34,162 nt of DNA, taken from contig NZ_JQKD01000049.1 of the NCBI RefSeq assembly GCF_000745855.1, positions 1 to 34,162 of the forward strand, written 5' to 3'. The translations under genes and the position numbers were made by a program. The notes under the pieces are model-generated. The model saw only the letters and a program-made list of their open reading frames with translations. It made no database searches and was not told the origin of the DNA. Source of the DNA: Xenophilus azovorans DSM 13620. Its GTDB lineage: Bacteria; Pseudomonadota; Gammaproteobacteria; Burkholderiales; Burkholderiaceae_C. This document shows, one piece after another, positions 7,122 through 14,659 of this stretch. Numbering within the stretch: position 1 is the first letter of the stretch; the number at the start of each line of letters is the position of its first letter.

Positions 7122-8027
7122 ATGAAAGACCTCTCCGGCATCATCATCCCAGTCGTAACCCCCTTCGATGCAGCAGGCGACATCGACGAATCCGCCATGC
7201 GTGGACAAGTGCGCTTCATGATCGAAAAGGGCGTCCACGGAATCTGCGTCGGCGGCACAACCGGCGAAGGCCACACCTTGAGCAAGGACGATCTTCGCAA
7301 GGTCGCCACTATCGCCGTCGACGAAGCCGCCGGACGCATTCCGGTCCTGGCCGGCGTGTTCGCGAACAGCACGCAAGACCTCGTTGCGCGCGGCAAGGCG
7401 CTCAGCGATGTCAAACTGGACGCCCTGCAGGTAACACCCACCTACTACCTGTACAACCCGAACGACGAGTCGATGCTGGCGCACTACAAGGCGCTCACCG
7501 ATGCGGTCGACTTTCCCGTGATCATCTACAACGTCGTCCGGTGGAACATCCTGGGCGCCGACCTGCTCGTGCGCATCATGACGGAGAACGACAAGGTGGT
7601 GGGCGTCAAGCAAAGCGGCGGGGAGATCAAGCTTCTGGCCGACCTGCTGGTACGCGCTCCGAAAGGAAAGCTGATCTACTCGGCGCAAGACTCACTGCTT
7701 TACCCGACGTTCATGCTCGGCGCGCACGGCGCAATTGCCGCAAGCCCCGCCGCAGCACCCACCGCGGCACTGGCATTGTGGGAGGCAGTCAAGGCCGGAG
7801 ACCACGAATTCGCGCTCAAGCTGCACAAAGGGATCCTGCGTCTTTGGAACGCGCTCACGGGCAACAACTGCCCCGCGGCCGTCAAGTACGCCCTGTCCCT
7901 GCAGGGGTGCCCGACCGGCCTGCCGCGGATGCCGATGCATCCTGCGACGCCCCAACAGCAAGCCGCGATCAAGGGCGCCGTGGATGCCGTGCTCGACATC
8001 GTTGCTTCAGGGCCTAGCCGTCGCTGA
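7122..8027 (+). CDS. Dihydrodipicolinate synthase / N-acetylneuraminate lyase family aldolase
   Basis: Class I aldolase of the DapA superfamily, 301 residues, the normal length for this TIM-barrel family. Visible active-site elements are the TTGE motif (residues 46-49, in GGTTGEGHTL), the tyrosine pair in PTYYLYNP, the proton-relay Tyr136 in IIYNVV and the Schiff-base Lys163 in GVKQSGG. Many such genes outside lysine operons encode lyases or dehydratases for sugar acids or 2-oxo acids. The neighbours here (LysR regulator, Bug receptor and Fe/2-oxoglutarate-type oxygenase) point to catabolism rather than lysine synthesis. The actual substrate is unknown. It is the first gene of a three-gene unit, with 32 bases to the next gene. 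Confidence 0.88.
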   Translation: MKDLSGIIIPVVTPFDAAGDIDESAMRGQVRFMIEKGVHGICVGGTTGEGHTLSKDDLRKVATIAVDEAAGRIPVLAGVFANSTQDLVARGKALSDVKLDALQVTPTYYLYNPNDESMLAHYKALTDAVDFPVIIYNVVRWNILGADLLVRIMTENDKVVGVKQSGGEIKLLADLLVRAPKGKLIYSAQDSLLYPTFMLGAHGAIAASPAAAPTAALALWEAVKAGDHEFALKLHKGILRLWNALTGNNCPAAVKYALSLQGCPTGLPRMPMHPATPQQQAAIKGAVDAVLDIVASGPSRR

Positions 8028-8059
8028 AACCGCACACCTAAAAAATAGAAGGAGACAAA

Positions 8060-9019
8060 ATGATAAAGCTCGCATTCCTGCTCTTCCTCGCCATCTGCCT
8101 GGCGCCCGTGGCGCGCGCCGAATTCCCGGACAAGAATCTGCGCATCGTCGTGGGATATCCACCTGGCGGCGTCGGCGACACCGTTGCGCGGATGATCTCG
8201 GACATGGTCAAGACCAAGCACAAGCAAGGTGTGATCGTGGAGAACCGTGCCGGCGTGAACGGTCTCATCGGCGCCCAGAGCGTTGCGAAGGGGGACCAGG
8301 ACGGGTCCGCGGTGTTCCAGTGCAACATGGGCGTGATGGCAATCGTCCCATTTGTGCCTGGGTCCGTCCTGCCTTTCGACATTGAAAAGGACCTGGTGCC
8401 GATTTCGACCATGATGCTGTTGACCTACGCACTCGTCACTGCTGCCGACTCACCTTACAACAGCGTCAGTGACGTGATTGCAGCCGCGCGTGCGACGCCC
8501 AATTCCGTCAGTTTCGCATCGACAGGCAACGGTTCCGCCCAGCATCTGGCGGGTCAGATGATGGGAACCTTCGCCGGCGTCTCCATGCTGCATGTCCCCT
8601 ACAAGGGCAGCGCCGACGCGCTCGTGGACCTGTCCGCGCGCAGGGTGGACTTGTTCGTGACGTCGATTGCGGATGTTGCGTCCTTCGTCAAGAACGGCCG
8701 ACTCAAGCTTCTTGCCTTCGCTGACTCGACTGGCCATCCCGATTTCCCCGGGATCCCATTCATTTCAGCGACCGTCCCCAATTACGACTTCCAGAGTTGG
8801 GCTGCGATCTGCGGTCCCCGAGGCATGCCCGCCTCGGTCAAGAACTCCTGGGCGGAAGCGATCCGTGACGGCATTCGCAGCCCGGAAGTGCAGGCGCGCA
8901 TCCGCGGATTGGGAGGAATCCCTCACTTCGAAGGCCCAGACGCAATCGCCACGCGCGTGGAAGGCAATCGGCAGCACTTCAAGAAGGTGATCTCGGCCGC
9001 GAAAATCCGCGTCGAGTGA
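8060..9019 (+). CDS. Bug/TctC-family periplasmic substrate-binding protein
   Basis: Extracytoplasmic receptor of the tripartite tricarboxylate transporter family, 319 residues. A signal peptide is clear (positive start, hydrophobic core LAFLLFLAICLAP, cleavage likely after ARA at about residue 20). The family start follows: FPDKNLRIVVGYPPGGVGDTVARM, then IVENRAGVNGLIGAQSVAKGDQDG and the central LHVPYKGSADAL. AAGGAGAC lies just before the ATG. No TctA or TctB membrane genes are nearby, so it is an orphan receptor, as is common in Burkholderiales. It probably binds the carboxylate handled by the aldolase and oxygenase on either side, for uptake or sensing. Confidence 0.9.
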   Translation: MIKLAFLLFLAICLAPVARAEFPDKNLRIVVGYPPGGVGDTVARMISDMVKTKHKQGVIVENRAGVNGLIGAQSVAKGDQDGSAVFQCNMGVMAIVPFVPGSVLPFDIEKDLVPISTMMLLTYALVTAADSPYNSVSDVIAAARATPNSVSFASTGNGSAQHLAGQMMGTFAGVSMLHVPYKGSADALVDLSARRVDLFVTSIADVASFVKNGRLKLLAFADSTGHPDFPGIPFISATVPNYDFQSWAAICGPRGMPASVKNSWAEAIRDGIRSPEVQARIRGLGGIPHFEGPDAIATRVEGNRQHFKKVISAAKIRVE

Positions 9020-9046
9020 CATGAATCCGTCCGTGAAGGAAGACTT

Positions 9047-9943
9047 GTGAAAATCGTACGCGTAAACAAAGCGGGCTTCTTCGCCGAAGTCCACGATATG
9101 GATTGTCGCCGTCCGCTGACTTCTCAGGAGGAGATGGAGATCGAGGATGCCATTGCCCGGTATGGCGTCCTCGTCTTCAAGAACCAGTCGCTTCGCAATG
9201 ATGAGCACATTGCGTTCGCCATTCATTTCGGCGAGGTAGAGGCAGAGCCGGTGAACACGGGACGCACCAGGCTCACCGAGACCAAGCTCAATGACATCTC
9301 CAATCTGAACGCCGATGGGTCGCTGATGAAGGCGGACGACCGGCGAAGAATGTTCAGCCTCGGCAACCGGCTGTGGCACAGCGACAGCAGCTTCAAGACC
9401 GTGCCGGCGAGCTATTCGTTTCTCTTCGCCCACGTGGTCCCCCCCCATGGCGGCGAGACCGAGTTCGCGGACATGCGAGCCGCGTGGGATGCGCTGCCGG
9501 TCGACCAGCGTACGCGTCTGACCAAGCTCGATGCCTGGCACAGCCTGCTTTACTCCCGTGAGCTGCTGGGATTCTCGGACTTCAACGCCGATGAGCGCGC
9601 GAAGTACGCGCCGGTGCGCCATCCGATGTCGCGCGTGCACCCGATCTCCGGCCGCCGTTCCCTGTTCATCTCGTCGCACATTGGGCGCGTCGAGGGCATG
9701 CTGGTTCCGGAAGGCAAGGAACTCATCCGCGACCTCATGGAAAGCGCGACACAACGCGAGTTCGTCCACAGCCATTCGTGGTCTGTCGGCGACCTGGTCA
9801 TGTGGGACAACCGTTGCACCATGCACCGTGGAAGACCGTTCGACGATCAACGCCATCCACGCGATCTGCGCCGCGTCACTTTGGTAGACGCCAGTTACGG
9901 CAAGACGCCGCAACCCACCAGCATTTTTGCATCCACTGCCTAG
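9047..9943 (+). CDS. TauD/TfdA-family Fe(II)/2-oxoglutarate-dependent dioxygenase
   Basis: Non-haem iron oxygenase of 298 residues. The iron facial triad is visible as H111-x-D113 in LWHSDSSF and distal His260 in WDNRCTMHRG. The arginine that holds 2-oxoglutarate is about Arg276 in LRRVTL. GGETEFADMRAAWDALP is typical of the 2,4-D/taurine dioxygenase family. It starts with GTG at 9047 after AAGGAAGA. Members couple 2-oxoglutarate decarboxylation to hydroxylation, often cleaving ether or C-S bonds. With the aldolase and the Bug receptor it forms a small degradation unit. The substrate cannot be inferred. The operon probably reads through to the terminator at 10163. Confidence 0.9.
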   Translation: MKIVRVNKAGFFAEVHDMDCRRPLTSQEEMEIEDAIARYGVLVFKNQSLRNDEHIAFAIHFGEVEAEPVNTGRTRLTETKLNDISNLNADGSLMKADDRRRMFSLGNRLWHSDSSFKTVPASYSFLFAHVVPPHGGETEFADMRAAWDALPVDQRTRLTKLDAWHSLLYSRELLGFSDFNADERAKYAPVRHPMSRVHPISGRRSLFISSHIGRVEGMLVPEGKELIRDLMESATQREFVHSHSWSVGDLVMWDNRCTMHRGRPFDDQRHPRDLRRVTLVDASYGKTPQPTSIFASTA

Positions 9944-10059
9944 CGTCCTATGAAGGGCGAGACGATGGATCATCGCGATCGTCCTGGCCAGCCGTGCTGG
10001 CACGCGCATCAAGCAGACGCGTATCCTGCCCAGGAAATCGTGAATCCGTATGTGCCCGG

Positions 10060-10080
10060 CGGACCCTCAATGAGGGTCCG
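10060..10080. repeat. Perfect short palindrome
   Basis: CGGACCCTCA (10060-10069) and TGAGGGTCCG (10071-10080) are exact reverse complements around a single A. It lies in the non-coding stretch between the dioxygenase and the terminator. The loop is short and no T-run follows, so it is more likely a protein-binding site or mobile-element relic than a terminator. Confidence 0.5.
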
Positions 10081-10162
10081 TCGGCCAGCGGTACCTAGGC
10101 CAAACATCGTGAACTGCAGGATCGGGGAGCGAAGACGCCGTGCTTGGCAACGCAGTCTTTCA

Positions 10163-10187
10163 CCGCCTCGCTCTGCGAGGCGGTTTT
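10163..10187 (+). terminator. Rho-independent terminator
   Basis: Strong hairpin: CCGCCTCGC (10163-10171) pairs perfectly with GCGAGGCGG (10175-10183) around a TCT loop, followed by TTTT. It lies about 220 bases after the dioxygenase and ten bases before the end of the convergent toxin gene. It closes the rightward operon and may work weakly in the other direction. Confidence 0.85.
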
Positions 10188-10196
10188 CTGTCCGGT

Positions 10197-10526
10197 CTAT
10201 GAGAACAGCTCGGAGTGCGTCCCGCTGCGAACGAAAACGACCAGCCCGCTCTTGCCCGAGTCATCAAGGGTGTAGATCAGCAGGAAGTCGCCGCCGATGT
10301 GACACTCACGATGACCCGCCCAGTCACCCGTCAGCGCGTGGTCGAGCCATTCAGGCGACAGCGGCCCGTCGTTGGCGATGAGCAGCGTCATGGCCTCTTT
10401 TAGCCGGTTCATGTCGTACCGGCCGGAGTGAGACAGGCGTTGCCAATCCTTGAGGAAGCCCTTGGTGTAGTCCGATGCGCGAGGCAGGTTCGCCCGCTTA
10501 CTTGCGGGTGGCTTCTTCGAGGTCAT
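10197..10526 (-). CDS. yafQ: YafQ-family toxin of a type II toxin-antitoxin system
   Basis: RelE/ParE-superfamily mRNA interferase of 109 residues. The YafQ pattern is clear: an N-terminal segment DYTKGFLKDWQRLSHSGRYDMNRL, PLSPEWLDHALTGDWAGHRECHIGGDFLLIYTLDD, and the final strand VVFVRSGTHSELFS with the catalytic-type histidine near the C-terminus. E. coli YafQ cleaves mRNA on the ribosome at in-frame AAA codons. The same activity is expected here but not shown. The ATG at 10526 overlaps the end of the antitoxin gene by 29 bases, a normal arrangement for translational coupling. The N-terminal extension before DYTKG is slightly longer than usual. Confidence 0.88.
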   Translation of the reverse strand: MTSKKPPASKRANLPRASDYTKGFLKDWQRLSHSGRYDMNRLKEAMTLLIANDGPLSPEWLDHALTGDWAGHRECHIGGDFLLIYTLDDSGKSGLVVFVRSGTHSELFS

Positions 10527-10776
10527 TCAGGAGTGCGTCAGCGGTTGCGAAGCGAGCGCGACGGCTCTTGATGATCTCGTTGGCCTCAGCGATGGCGACG
10601 CGGCTGATGGCGTTCGGTGCCTTGAGGGCGAACGGTAGTTCCTTGTCGGCGACGACACGGGTCAGGAACACGCGGATCGCATCGGAGACGGTCAGGCCCA
10701 TCGAGGCCAGCGTTTCCGCAGCCTGCGCCTTGACGTTCTCGTCCACGCGGACGTGAACCATAGTAGTGGTAGCCAT
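10498..10776 (-). CDS. dinJ: RelB/DinJ-family antitoxin
   Basis: Antitoxin of 92 residues. The N-terminal ribbon-helix-helix reads ATTTMVHVRVDENVKAQAAETLASMGLTVSDAIRVFLTRVVADKELPF, the classic RelB/DinJ layout. The C-terminal part is charged and should wrap the toxin. AGGAGG seven bases before the ATG at 10776 fixes the start. An in-frame ATG at 10809 would overlap the operator palindrome and lacks such a site. It is the first gene of the pair, and the dimer with YafQ is expected to repress the promoter at the palindrome just upstream. Confidence 0.9.
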   Translation of the reverse strand: MATTTMVHVRVDENVKAQAAETLASMGLTVSDAIRVFLTRVVADKELPFALKAPNAISRVAIAEANEIIKSRRARFATADALLNDLEEATRK

Positions 10777-10801
10777 GGTGGCCTCCTGTTGCGACTGTTT
10801 G

Positions 10802-10816
10802 AGATACATTGTATCT
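10802..10816 (-). promoter_or_regulatory. Palindromic operator of the DinJ/YafQ pair
   Basis: AGATACA and TGTATCT are exact reverse complements around one T. The site lies 26-40 bases upstream of the antitoxin ATG, the usual place for the ribbon-helix-helix repressor site. It is A/T-rich compared with its surroundings. Confidence 0.65.
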
Positions 10817-11198
10817 TGCGCTATTCGTTTTCGCTCGGTGCGCCCCTGACTCCCCTCTCTACATCTACGCCCCCCCGTCCCGGCAATGCGCGCGGTTCAA
10901 CCGGCATGCTGGATGGGGGAAGAACAGCGGCATACGCTGCACCCCTAGCTCGACTACCGTGTGCCACAACCCTGTGCCACATGAGTCTTGTTCGCCGCTC
11001 TGGTGGGCCACTACACTGAGCGCACAGAGAGCTTCGGCGCCCCCAAAGAGTGTGTGACATTTCCCTTCGCCCGCTCCAGTGGACCACTGCGTCTTAGGGC
11101 CAGTGCCGCTGCACGACGGCGGCGTTCAACGGCTCGGTTCCTCCCATATCCCTTGCGAGCGGTCCACGGAGCAGTAGCCCCAGCGCAGCCCCTTCCCG
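10817..11198. other. 382-base gene-free stretch with two similar palindromes
   Basis: No gene is supported. CAGTGG (11077-11082) and CCACTG (11084-11089) form a palindrome around one A. A related but imperfect copy, GTGGGCCAC, lies at 11003-11011. TGTGCCACA occurs at 10960-10968, and the partial repeat TGTGCCACAT follows at 10973. These could be binding sites or remains of a mobile element. Their function is unknown. Confidence 0.4.
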
Positions 11199-11879
11199 CT
11201 ATCCCACCCTCTCCCCCAAAAAATCCAGCACCAGCCGCGAGATATACCCCAGCCACGCGTCCTTCGCCTCCGCCTGCAGCATGTCGAACCCCAGGAAGTG
11301 CGACATGGTCGCCGAGTTCGACAGGTAGTAGTAGCACAGCGACACGATGGTCAGGTGCACCTCCGTGATCGTCACGTCCCGGCGGAAGTGACCCGCGGCC
11401 ACGCCGCGCGACATCAGGTCTTCCAGCACCGATAGCAGCGCCCCCGAGCTGCCGCGGATCCGCTTCGAGTCCCGCACATGCCGGGCGCCGTGCAGGTTCT
11501 CCGAGTTCACCAGGCTGATGAACTCCGGGTGCTCCTGGTAGTAGCGCCAGAGGAAGGCGATGAAGCGCTTCATGCCGTCGCGCGGGTCGAGCTGGCGCAG
11601 CTCGATGCGCGAGACGGCTTCGATGATGTCTTCATGCACCTTTTCGAGCGCGGCGAGGAAGAGGGCTTCCTTGCTCTCGAAATGATAGTAGAGCATCCGG
11701 TCGCTGGTGTTCGCGCCCTTGCTGATGCGCTCGATGCGCGCCCCGCCGAATCCCTCCTGGGCGAACTCGCCGACGGCGGCGGCAACGATGGCTTCGCGCG
11801 CCCCCGTTCTCGGGCGGCCCACCGGCTTCGCCGTGGGCGCAGGGGCTGCGCGCCGCGCGGATGGACGTTTCTCTTGCAT
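11199..11879 (-). CDS. TetR-family transcriptional repressor
   Basis: TetR/AcrR-type regulator of 226 residues. After a basic, low-complexity N-terminal tail comes the HTH domain: TGAREAIVAAAVGEFAQEGFGGARIERISKGANTSDRMLYYHFESKEALFLAALE (about residues 25-80). The helical ligand-binding domain follows, including PEFISLVNSENLHGARHV, a segment typical of the subgroup near aromatic or fatty-acid catabolic genes. GGAGGAG precedes the ATG at 11879. It is divergent from the transporter operon at 12028 across about 150 bases, so it is the obvious candidate regulator of the ABC transporter/Rieske operon and of itself. Confidence 0.9.
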   Translation of the reverse strand: MQEKRPSARRAAPAPTAKPVGRPRTGAREAIVAAAVGEFAQEGFGGARIERISKGANTSDRMLYYHFESKEALFLAALEKVHEDIIEAVSRIELRQLDPRDGMKRFIAFLWRYYQEHPEFISLVNSENLHGARHVRDSKRIRGSSGALLSVLEDLMSRGVAAGHFRRDVTITEVHLTIVSLCYYYLSNSATMSHFLGFDMLQAEAKDAWLGYISRLVLDFLGERVG

Positions 11880-11924
11880 GGCTCCTCCACCCGCGATTGT
11901 AGGTAGGCGCTAACAGAAAAGAGA

Positions 11925-11939
11925 TCGGGCCAATCCCGA
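11925..11939. promoter_or_regulatory. Possible TetR operator (weak)
   Basis: TCGGG (11925-11929) and CCCGA (11935-11939) form a short inverted repeat with a 5-base spacer, in the divergent region between the TetR gene and the ABC transporter operon. The position fits an operator, but the arms are only 5 bases, so support is weak. Confidence 0.25.
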
Positions 11940-12027
11940 GGTAATTAGGGAAAACACGGGCTCGGTGGGGGCCAGATTGCAGCGTAGTATGTAAGAAGGC
12001 ACTTTCAAAACAGCCACCACAGGAGAA

Positions 12028-13227
12028 ATGATGGCCCCCTCCCTGCCGAGAACCTTGGCGCTCTTCGCCGCGACCGCTTCGCTGCTGGCCGGCATCGCGT
12101 TCGCGCCCGCGGCGCGCGCCGCCGAGATCACGATCGGCTTCGTCAACCCGCAGACCGGCCCGTTCGCGGCGCTGGGCAAGGCGGCGCGCCGCGGCATGGA
12201 CCTGGCGCTCGAAGGCGCGAAAACGAATCCGGCGCTCAAGGGCGTGACGTTCAAGGTGGTGGAGCGCGATTCGGCGGCCAAGGTGGCCGACGCCATCCGC
12301 TACGCCCGCGAGCTCGACACCCGCGAGGGCGTGGACGTCCTCATGGGCGGCCTGTCGAGCGCCGAGTGCCTGTCCATGCAGCAGTTCGCCCGCGAGGCCA
12401 AGCTGGCCTACCTGGTCGCCAGCGGCTGCTGGGTCGACGAGTTCAACGCGCCGGACCGCATCAACAAGTACGCCTTCCGCATCCAGGCGAGCAACAAGCA
12501 GCGCAACGTCGCCTTCGTGTCCTGGCTGTCCCAGAACGTCGGCAAGCGCTGGTACGTGATGTACTCCGACACGGCCTACGGCCAATCGGGGCTCGCCGCG
12601 TTCAAGGAAGCCGGCGGCAACGTGGTCGGCTCGGTGGGCGTGCCCTTCGGCGCCACCGACATGGCGGCCTACGTGAGCCGGGTCGACCGCTCGGCCGACG
12701 GCGTGTACTTCGTCTTCGCCGGCCGCGACGCGACGCTCGCCCTGCAGGAGGCGCTCTCGCAAGGCCTGGGCAAGAAGATGAAGCTCGCCGGCATGCAGTC
12801 GCTGGTGATCCCGGAAGTGTTCGCCAAGCTGCCGGAAGCGACCGAAGGCCTCGCCTACATCGGCGGCTACCCGCGTGAAGCCAACGGCCCGCTGGACACG
12901 CCCGAGAACCGCGCCTTCCAGAAGGCCTACCGGGGCGCATCCGGCGACCCCATCCCGCTGAACGGCTACGAGTCCTATGTCTCCACCAACGCGCTGCTGA
13001 AGGCCATCGAGAAGTCCGGCTTCCGCGGCCGCGACGACACCGACAAGCTGATCTCCGCCCTGGAGACGCTGGACGTGCCGGCCAGCGTGCAGTTCCCCGG
13101 CGGCCCGCTGAAGGTCCGCAAGGAAGACCGGCAGGGCATCAGCCCGCTCTACATCGGCACCGTGCGCGGCGGCACCGAGCAGGTGATCCAGCAGATCCCC
13201 GCGTCGGACGTGGTCCGCATCAAGTAA
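12028..13227 (+). CDS. Branched-chain-amino-acid-type ABC transporter substrate-binding protein
   Basis: Periplasmic receptor of the LivJ/Peripla_BP_6 family, 399 residues. It has a signal peptide (hydrophobic core TLALFAATASLLAGIAFAP, cleavage after ARA near residue 31). The mature start AEITIGFVNPQTGPFAALGKAARRGMDLALE and the segment GVDVLMGGLSSAECLSMQQFA are typical. AGGAG ends two bases before the first ATG, so the second ATG at 12031 is the more probable start. It is the first gene of the operon livJ-G-F-H-M followed by a Rieske oxygenase and its reductase. That order suggests it binds an aromatic acid or similar compound rather than leucine. The true ligand is unknown. Confidence 0.92.
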   Translation: MMAPSLPRTLALFAATASLLAGIAFAPAARAAEITIGFVNPQTGPFAALGKAARRGMDLALEGAKTNPALKGVTFKVVERDSAAKVADAIRYARELDTREGVDVLMGGLSSAECLSMQQFAREAKLAYLVASGCWVDEFNAPDRINKYAFRIQASNKQRNVAFVSWLSQNVGKRWYVMYSDTAYGQSGLAAFKEAGGNVVGSVGVPFGATDMAAYVSRVDRSADGVYFVFAGRDATLALQEALSQGLGKKMKLAGMQSLVIPEVFAKLPEATEGLAYIGGYPREANGPLDTPENRAFQKAYRGASGDPIPLNGYESYVSTNALLKAIEKSGFRGRDDTDKLISALETLDVPASVQFPGGPLKVRKEDRQGISPLYIGTVRGGTEQVIQQIPASDVVRIK

Positions 13228-13237
13228 GCGCGCTTCC

Positions 13238-13984
13238 ATGTACCTGCTCGAAACCCGGGCGCTGTCGCAGCGCTTCGGGAGCTTCCATGCGCTCCGGAAT
13301 GTCGCGCTCCAGGTGCGGCCCGCCAGCGTCCACGCCTTGATCGGCCCCAACGGGGCGGGCAAGAGCACCTTGCTGAACCTGCTGGCCGGCGCCACGCGCC
13401 CGGTGGGCGGCTCCATCTGGCTCGATGGACGCGACATCACGGCGCTCCCGGTCCATCGCCGCGCCCGCCTGGGCATCGGTCGCTCCTACCAGGTGGTCCG
13501 CCTGTTCGAGGGCTTGACCTGCCTGCAGGCGGCGGAACTGGCCGTGCAGCGCGACCTGCCGTGGCGCGAATGGGTCCTGCCCGCGGGCCGCCGCCGTGTG
13601 CGGGAACAGGCGCACGCGTTGTTGCAGCAATGGCGGCTGGGCAGCTGGGCCGAGGTCGAGACGAGCTCGCTGGCGCACGGCATCCAGAAGCGGCTGGAGA
13701 TCGCGCTGGCGCTCGCCAACGAGAGCCGGCTGCTCCTGCTGGACGAGCCCATGGCGGGCCTGACGACGCAGGAGCGCGCCGAGCTCGCCGACGTGATCCG
13801 CGAACTGGCGCGCGACAAGGCCATCGTGTTCGTGGAGCACGACATCGACATGGTGATGGCGCTGGCGGACCGCGTGACGGTGCTGCACAACGGCGAGATC
13901 CTCGCCGAAGGCACGCCGCAGGAAGTGCGCGCCCATGCGGCGGTACGCGCCGCCTACCTGCACAAGGAGGCCGCGCATGCTTGA
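13238..13984 (+). CDS. livG: ABC transporter ATP-binding protein, LivG type
   Basis: ATPase subunit of 248 residues. Walker A is GPNGAGKST (about residues 36-44), Walker B LLLLDEPMAGL, and the switch histidine lies in FVEHDIDMVM. The signature is LAHGIQKRLEIALAL instead of LSGGQ. Changes here are usual in LivG proteins (often LSYGEQ), but this one is more divergent than most. The C-terminal sequence LAEGTPQEVRAHAAVRAAYL is characteristic of LivG. It starts ten bases after the receptor gene and overlaps livF by eight bases, so the two ATPases are translationally coupled. Confidence 0.92.
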   Translation: MYLLETRALSQRFGSFHALRNVALQVRPASVHALIGPNGAGKSTLLNLLAGATRPVGGSIWLDGRDITALPVHRRARLGIGRSYQVVRLFEGLTCLQAAELAVQRDLPWREWVLPAGRRRVREQAHALLQQWRLGSWAEVETSSLAHGIQKRLEIALALANESRLLLLDEPMAGLTTQERAELADVIRELARDKAIVFVEHDIDMVMALADRVTVLHNGEILAEGTPQEVRAHAAVRAAYLHKEAAHA

Positions 13985-14657
13985 AGTTCGCGGGCTGGAG
14001 GCCGGCTACGGCGCGTCGCGCGTGGTGCACGGGGTCGACCTGGCCGCCGTCGGCGGCGAGGTCGTGAGCCTGGTCGGCCGCAACGGCGTGGGCAAGACGA
14101 CCACGCTGAAGGCCATCATGGGGCTGGTGGACGTGCACGGCGGCGAGGTGCGCGTGCGCGGCGAGACGATCACCCCCGCGCCGGCGCTGGCCTCGCGGCG
14201 CGGCATCGGCTACGTCGCGCAGCAGCGCGAGATCTGCCCGGACCTGACGGTGGAAGAGAACCTGCTCGTCCCGCTGTATGCGAACCGGCTGGACGTGCGC
14301 AAGGTCGAACTCGCCTACAAGCGCTTCGGCCGGCTGGCCGAGCGGCGCGCGCAGGTGGCCGGGTCGCTGAGCGGCGGCGAGCGCAAGCTGCTCGCCTTCG
14401 CGCGGATCATGCTGCTGGAGCCGTCGATCTACCTGATCGACGAGCCCACGGAGGGCCTCATGCCCAAGGCCGTCGACGAGATCGGCGGCGTGATCGCGGA
14501 GCTGGCCGGCGCCGGCGCCTGCGTGGTGCTCGTGGAGCAGAACCTCGCCTTGCTGCGGCAGCTGTCCACGCGCGTCTATCTCATGAACAACGGTCGCGTC
14601 GAAGCGACCGCCGACACGCTCGGCGCGGCGGAAGCGGAACGCTTCCTGGGAATCTGA
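13977..14657 (+). CDS. livF: ABC transporter ATP-binding protein, LivF type
   Basis: Second ATPase subunit, 226 residues from the ATG at 13977, which overlaps the livG stop (ATGCTTGA). Walker A is GRNGVGKTT, the signature LSGGERKLLAFARIML and Walker B IYLIDEPTEGLMP, with VLVEQNLALL as the H-loop. AQQREICPDLTVEENLLV is typical of LivF. An earlier in-frame ATG at 13935 would add an unrelated arginine-rich leader and is rejected. It pairs with LivG to drive the two permeases encoded next, and the gap to livH is two bases. Confidence 0.92.
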   Translation: MLEVRGLEAGYGASRVVHGVDLAAVGGEVVSLVGRNGVGKTTTLKAIMGLVDVHGGEVRVRGETITPAPALASRRGIGYVAQQREICPDLTVEENLLVPLYANRLDVRKVELAYKRFGRLAERRAQVAGSLSGGERKLLAFARIMLLEPSIYLIDEPTEGLMPKAVDEIGGVIAELAGAGACVVLVEQNLALLRQLSTRVYLMNNGRVEATADTLGAAEAERFLGI

Positions 14658-14659
14658 AC

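Noticed and set aside
9950-10381. Plus-strand frame of 143 codons after the dioxygenase
   Set aside because: It runs through the palindrome, the strong terminator and the toxin gene, and becomes Arg/Ser-rich. There is no homology pattern.
11632-13476. Long minus-strand frame across the TetR promoter and the receptor gene
   Set aside because: It has no family pattern, and it conflicts with the clearly coding receptor gene and TetR gene.
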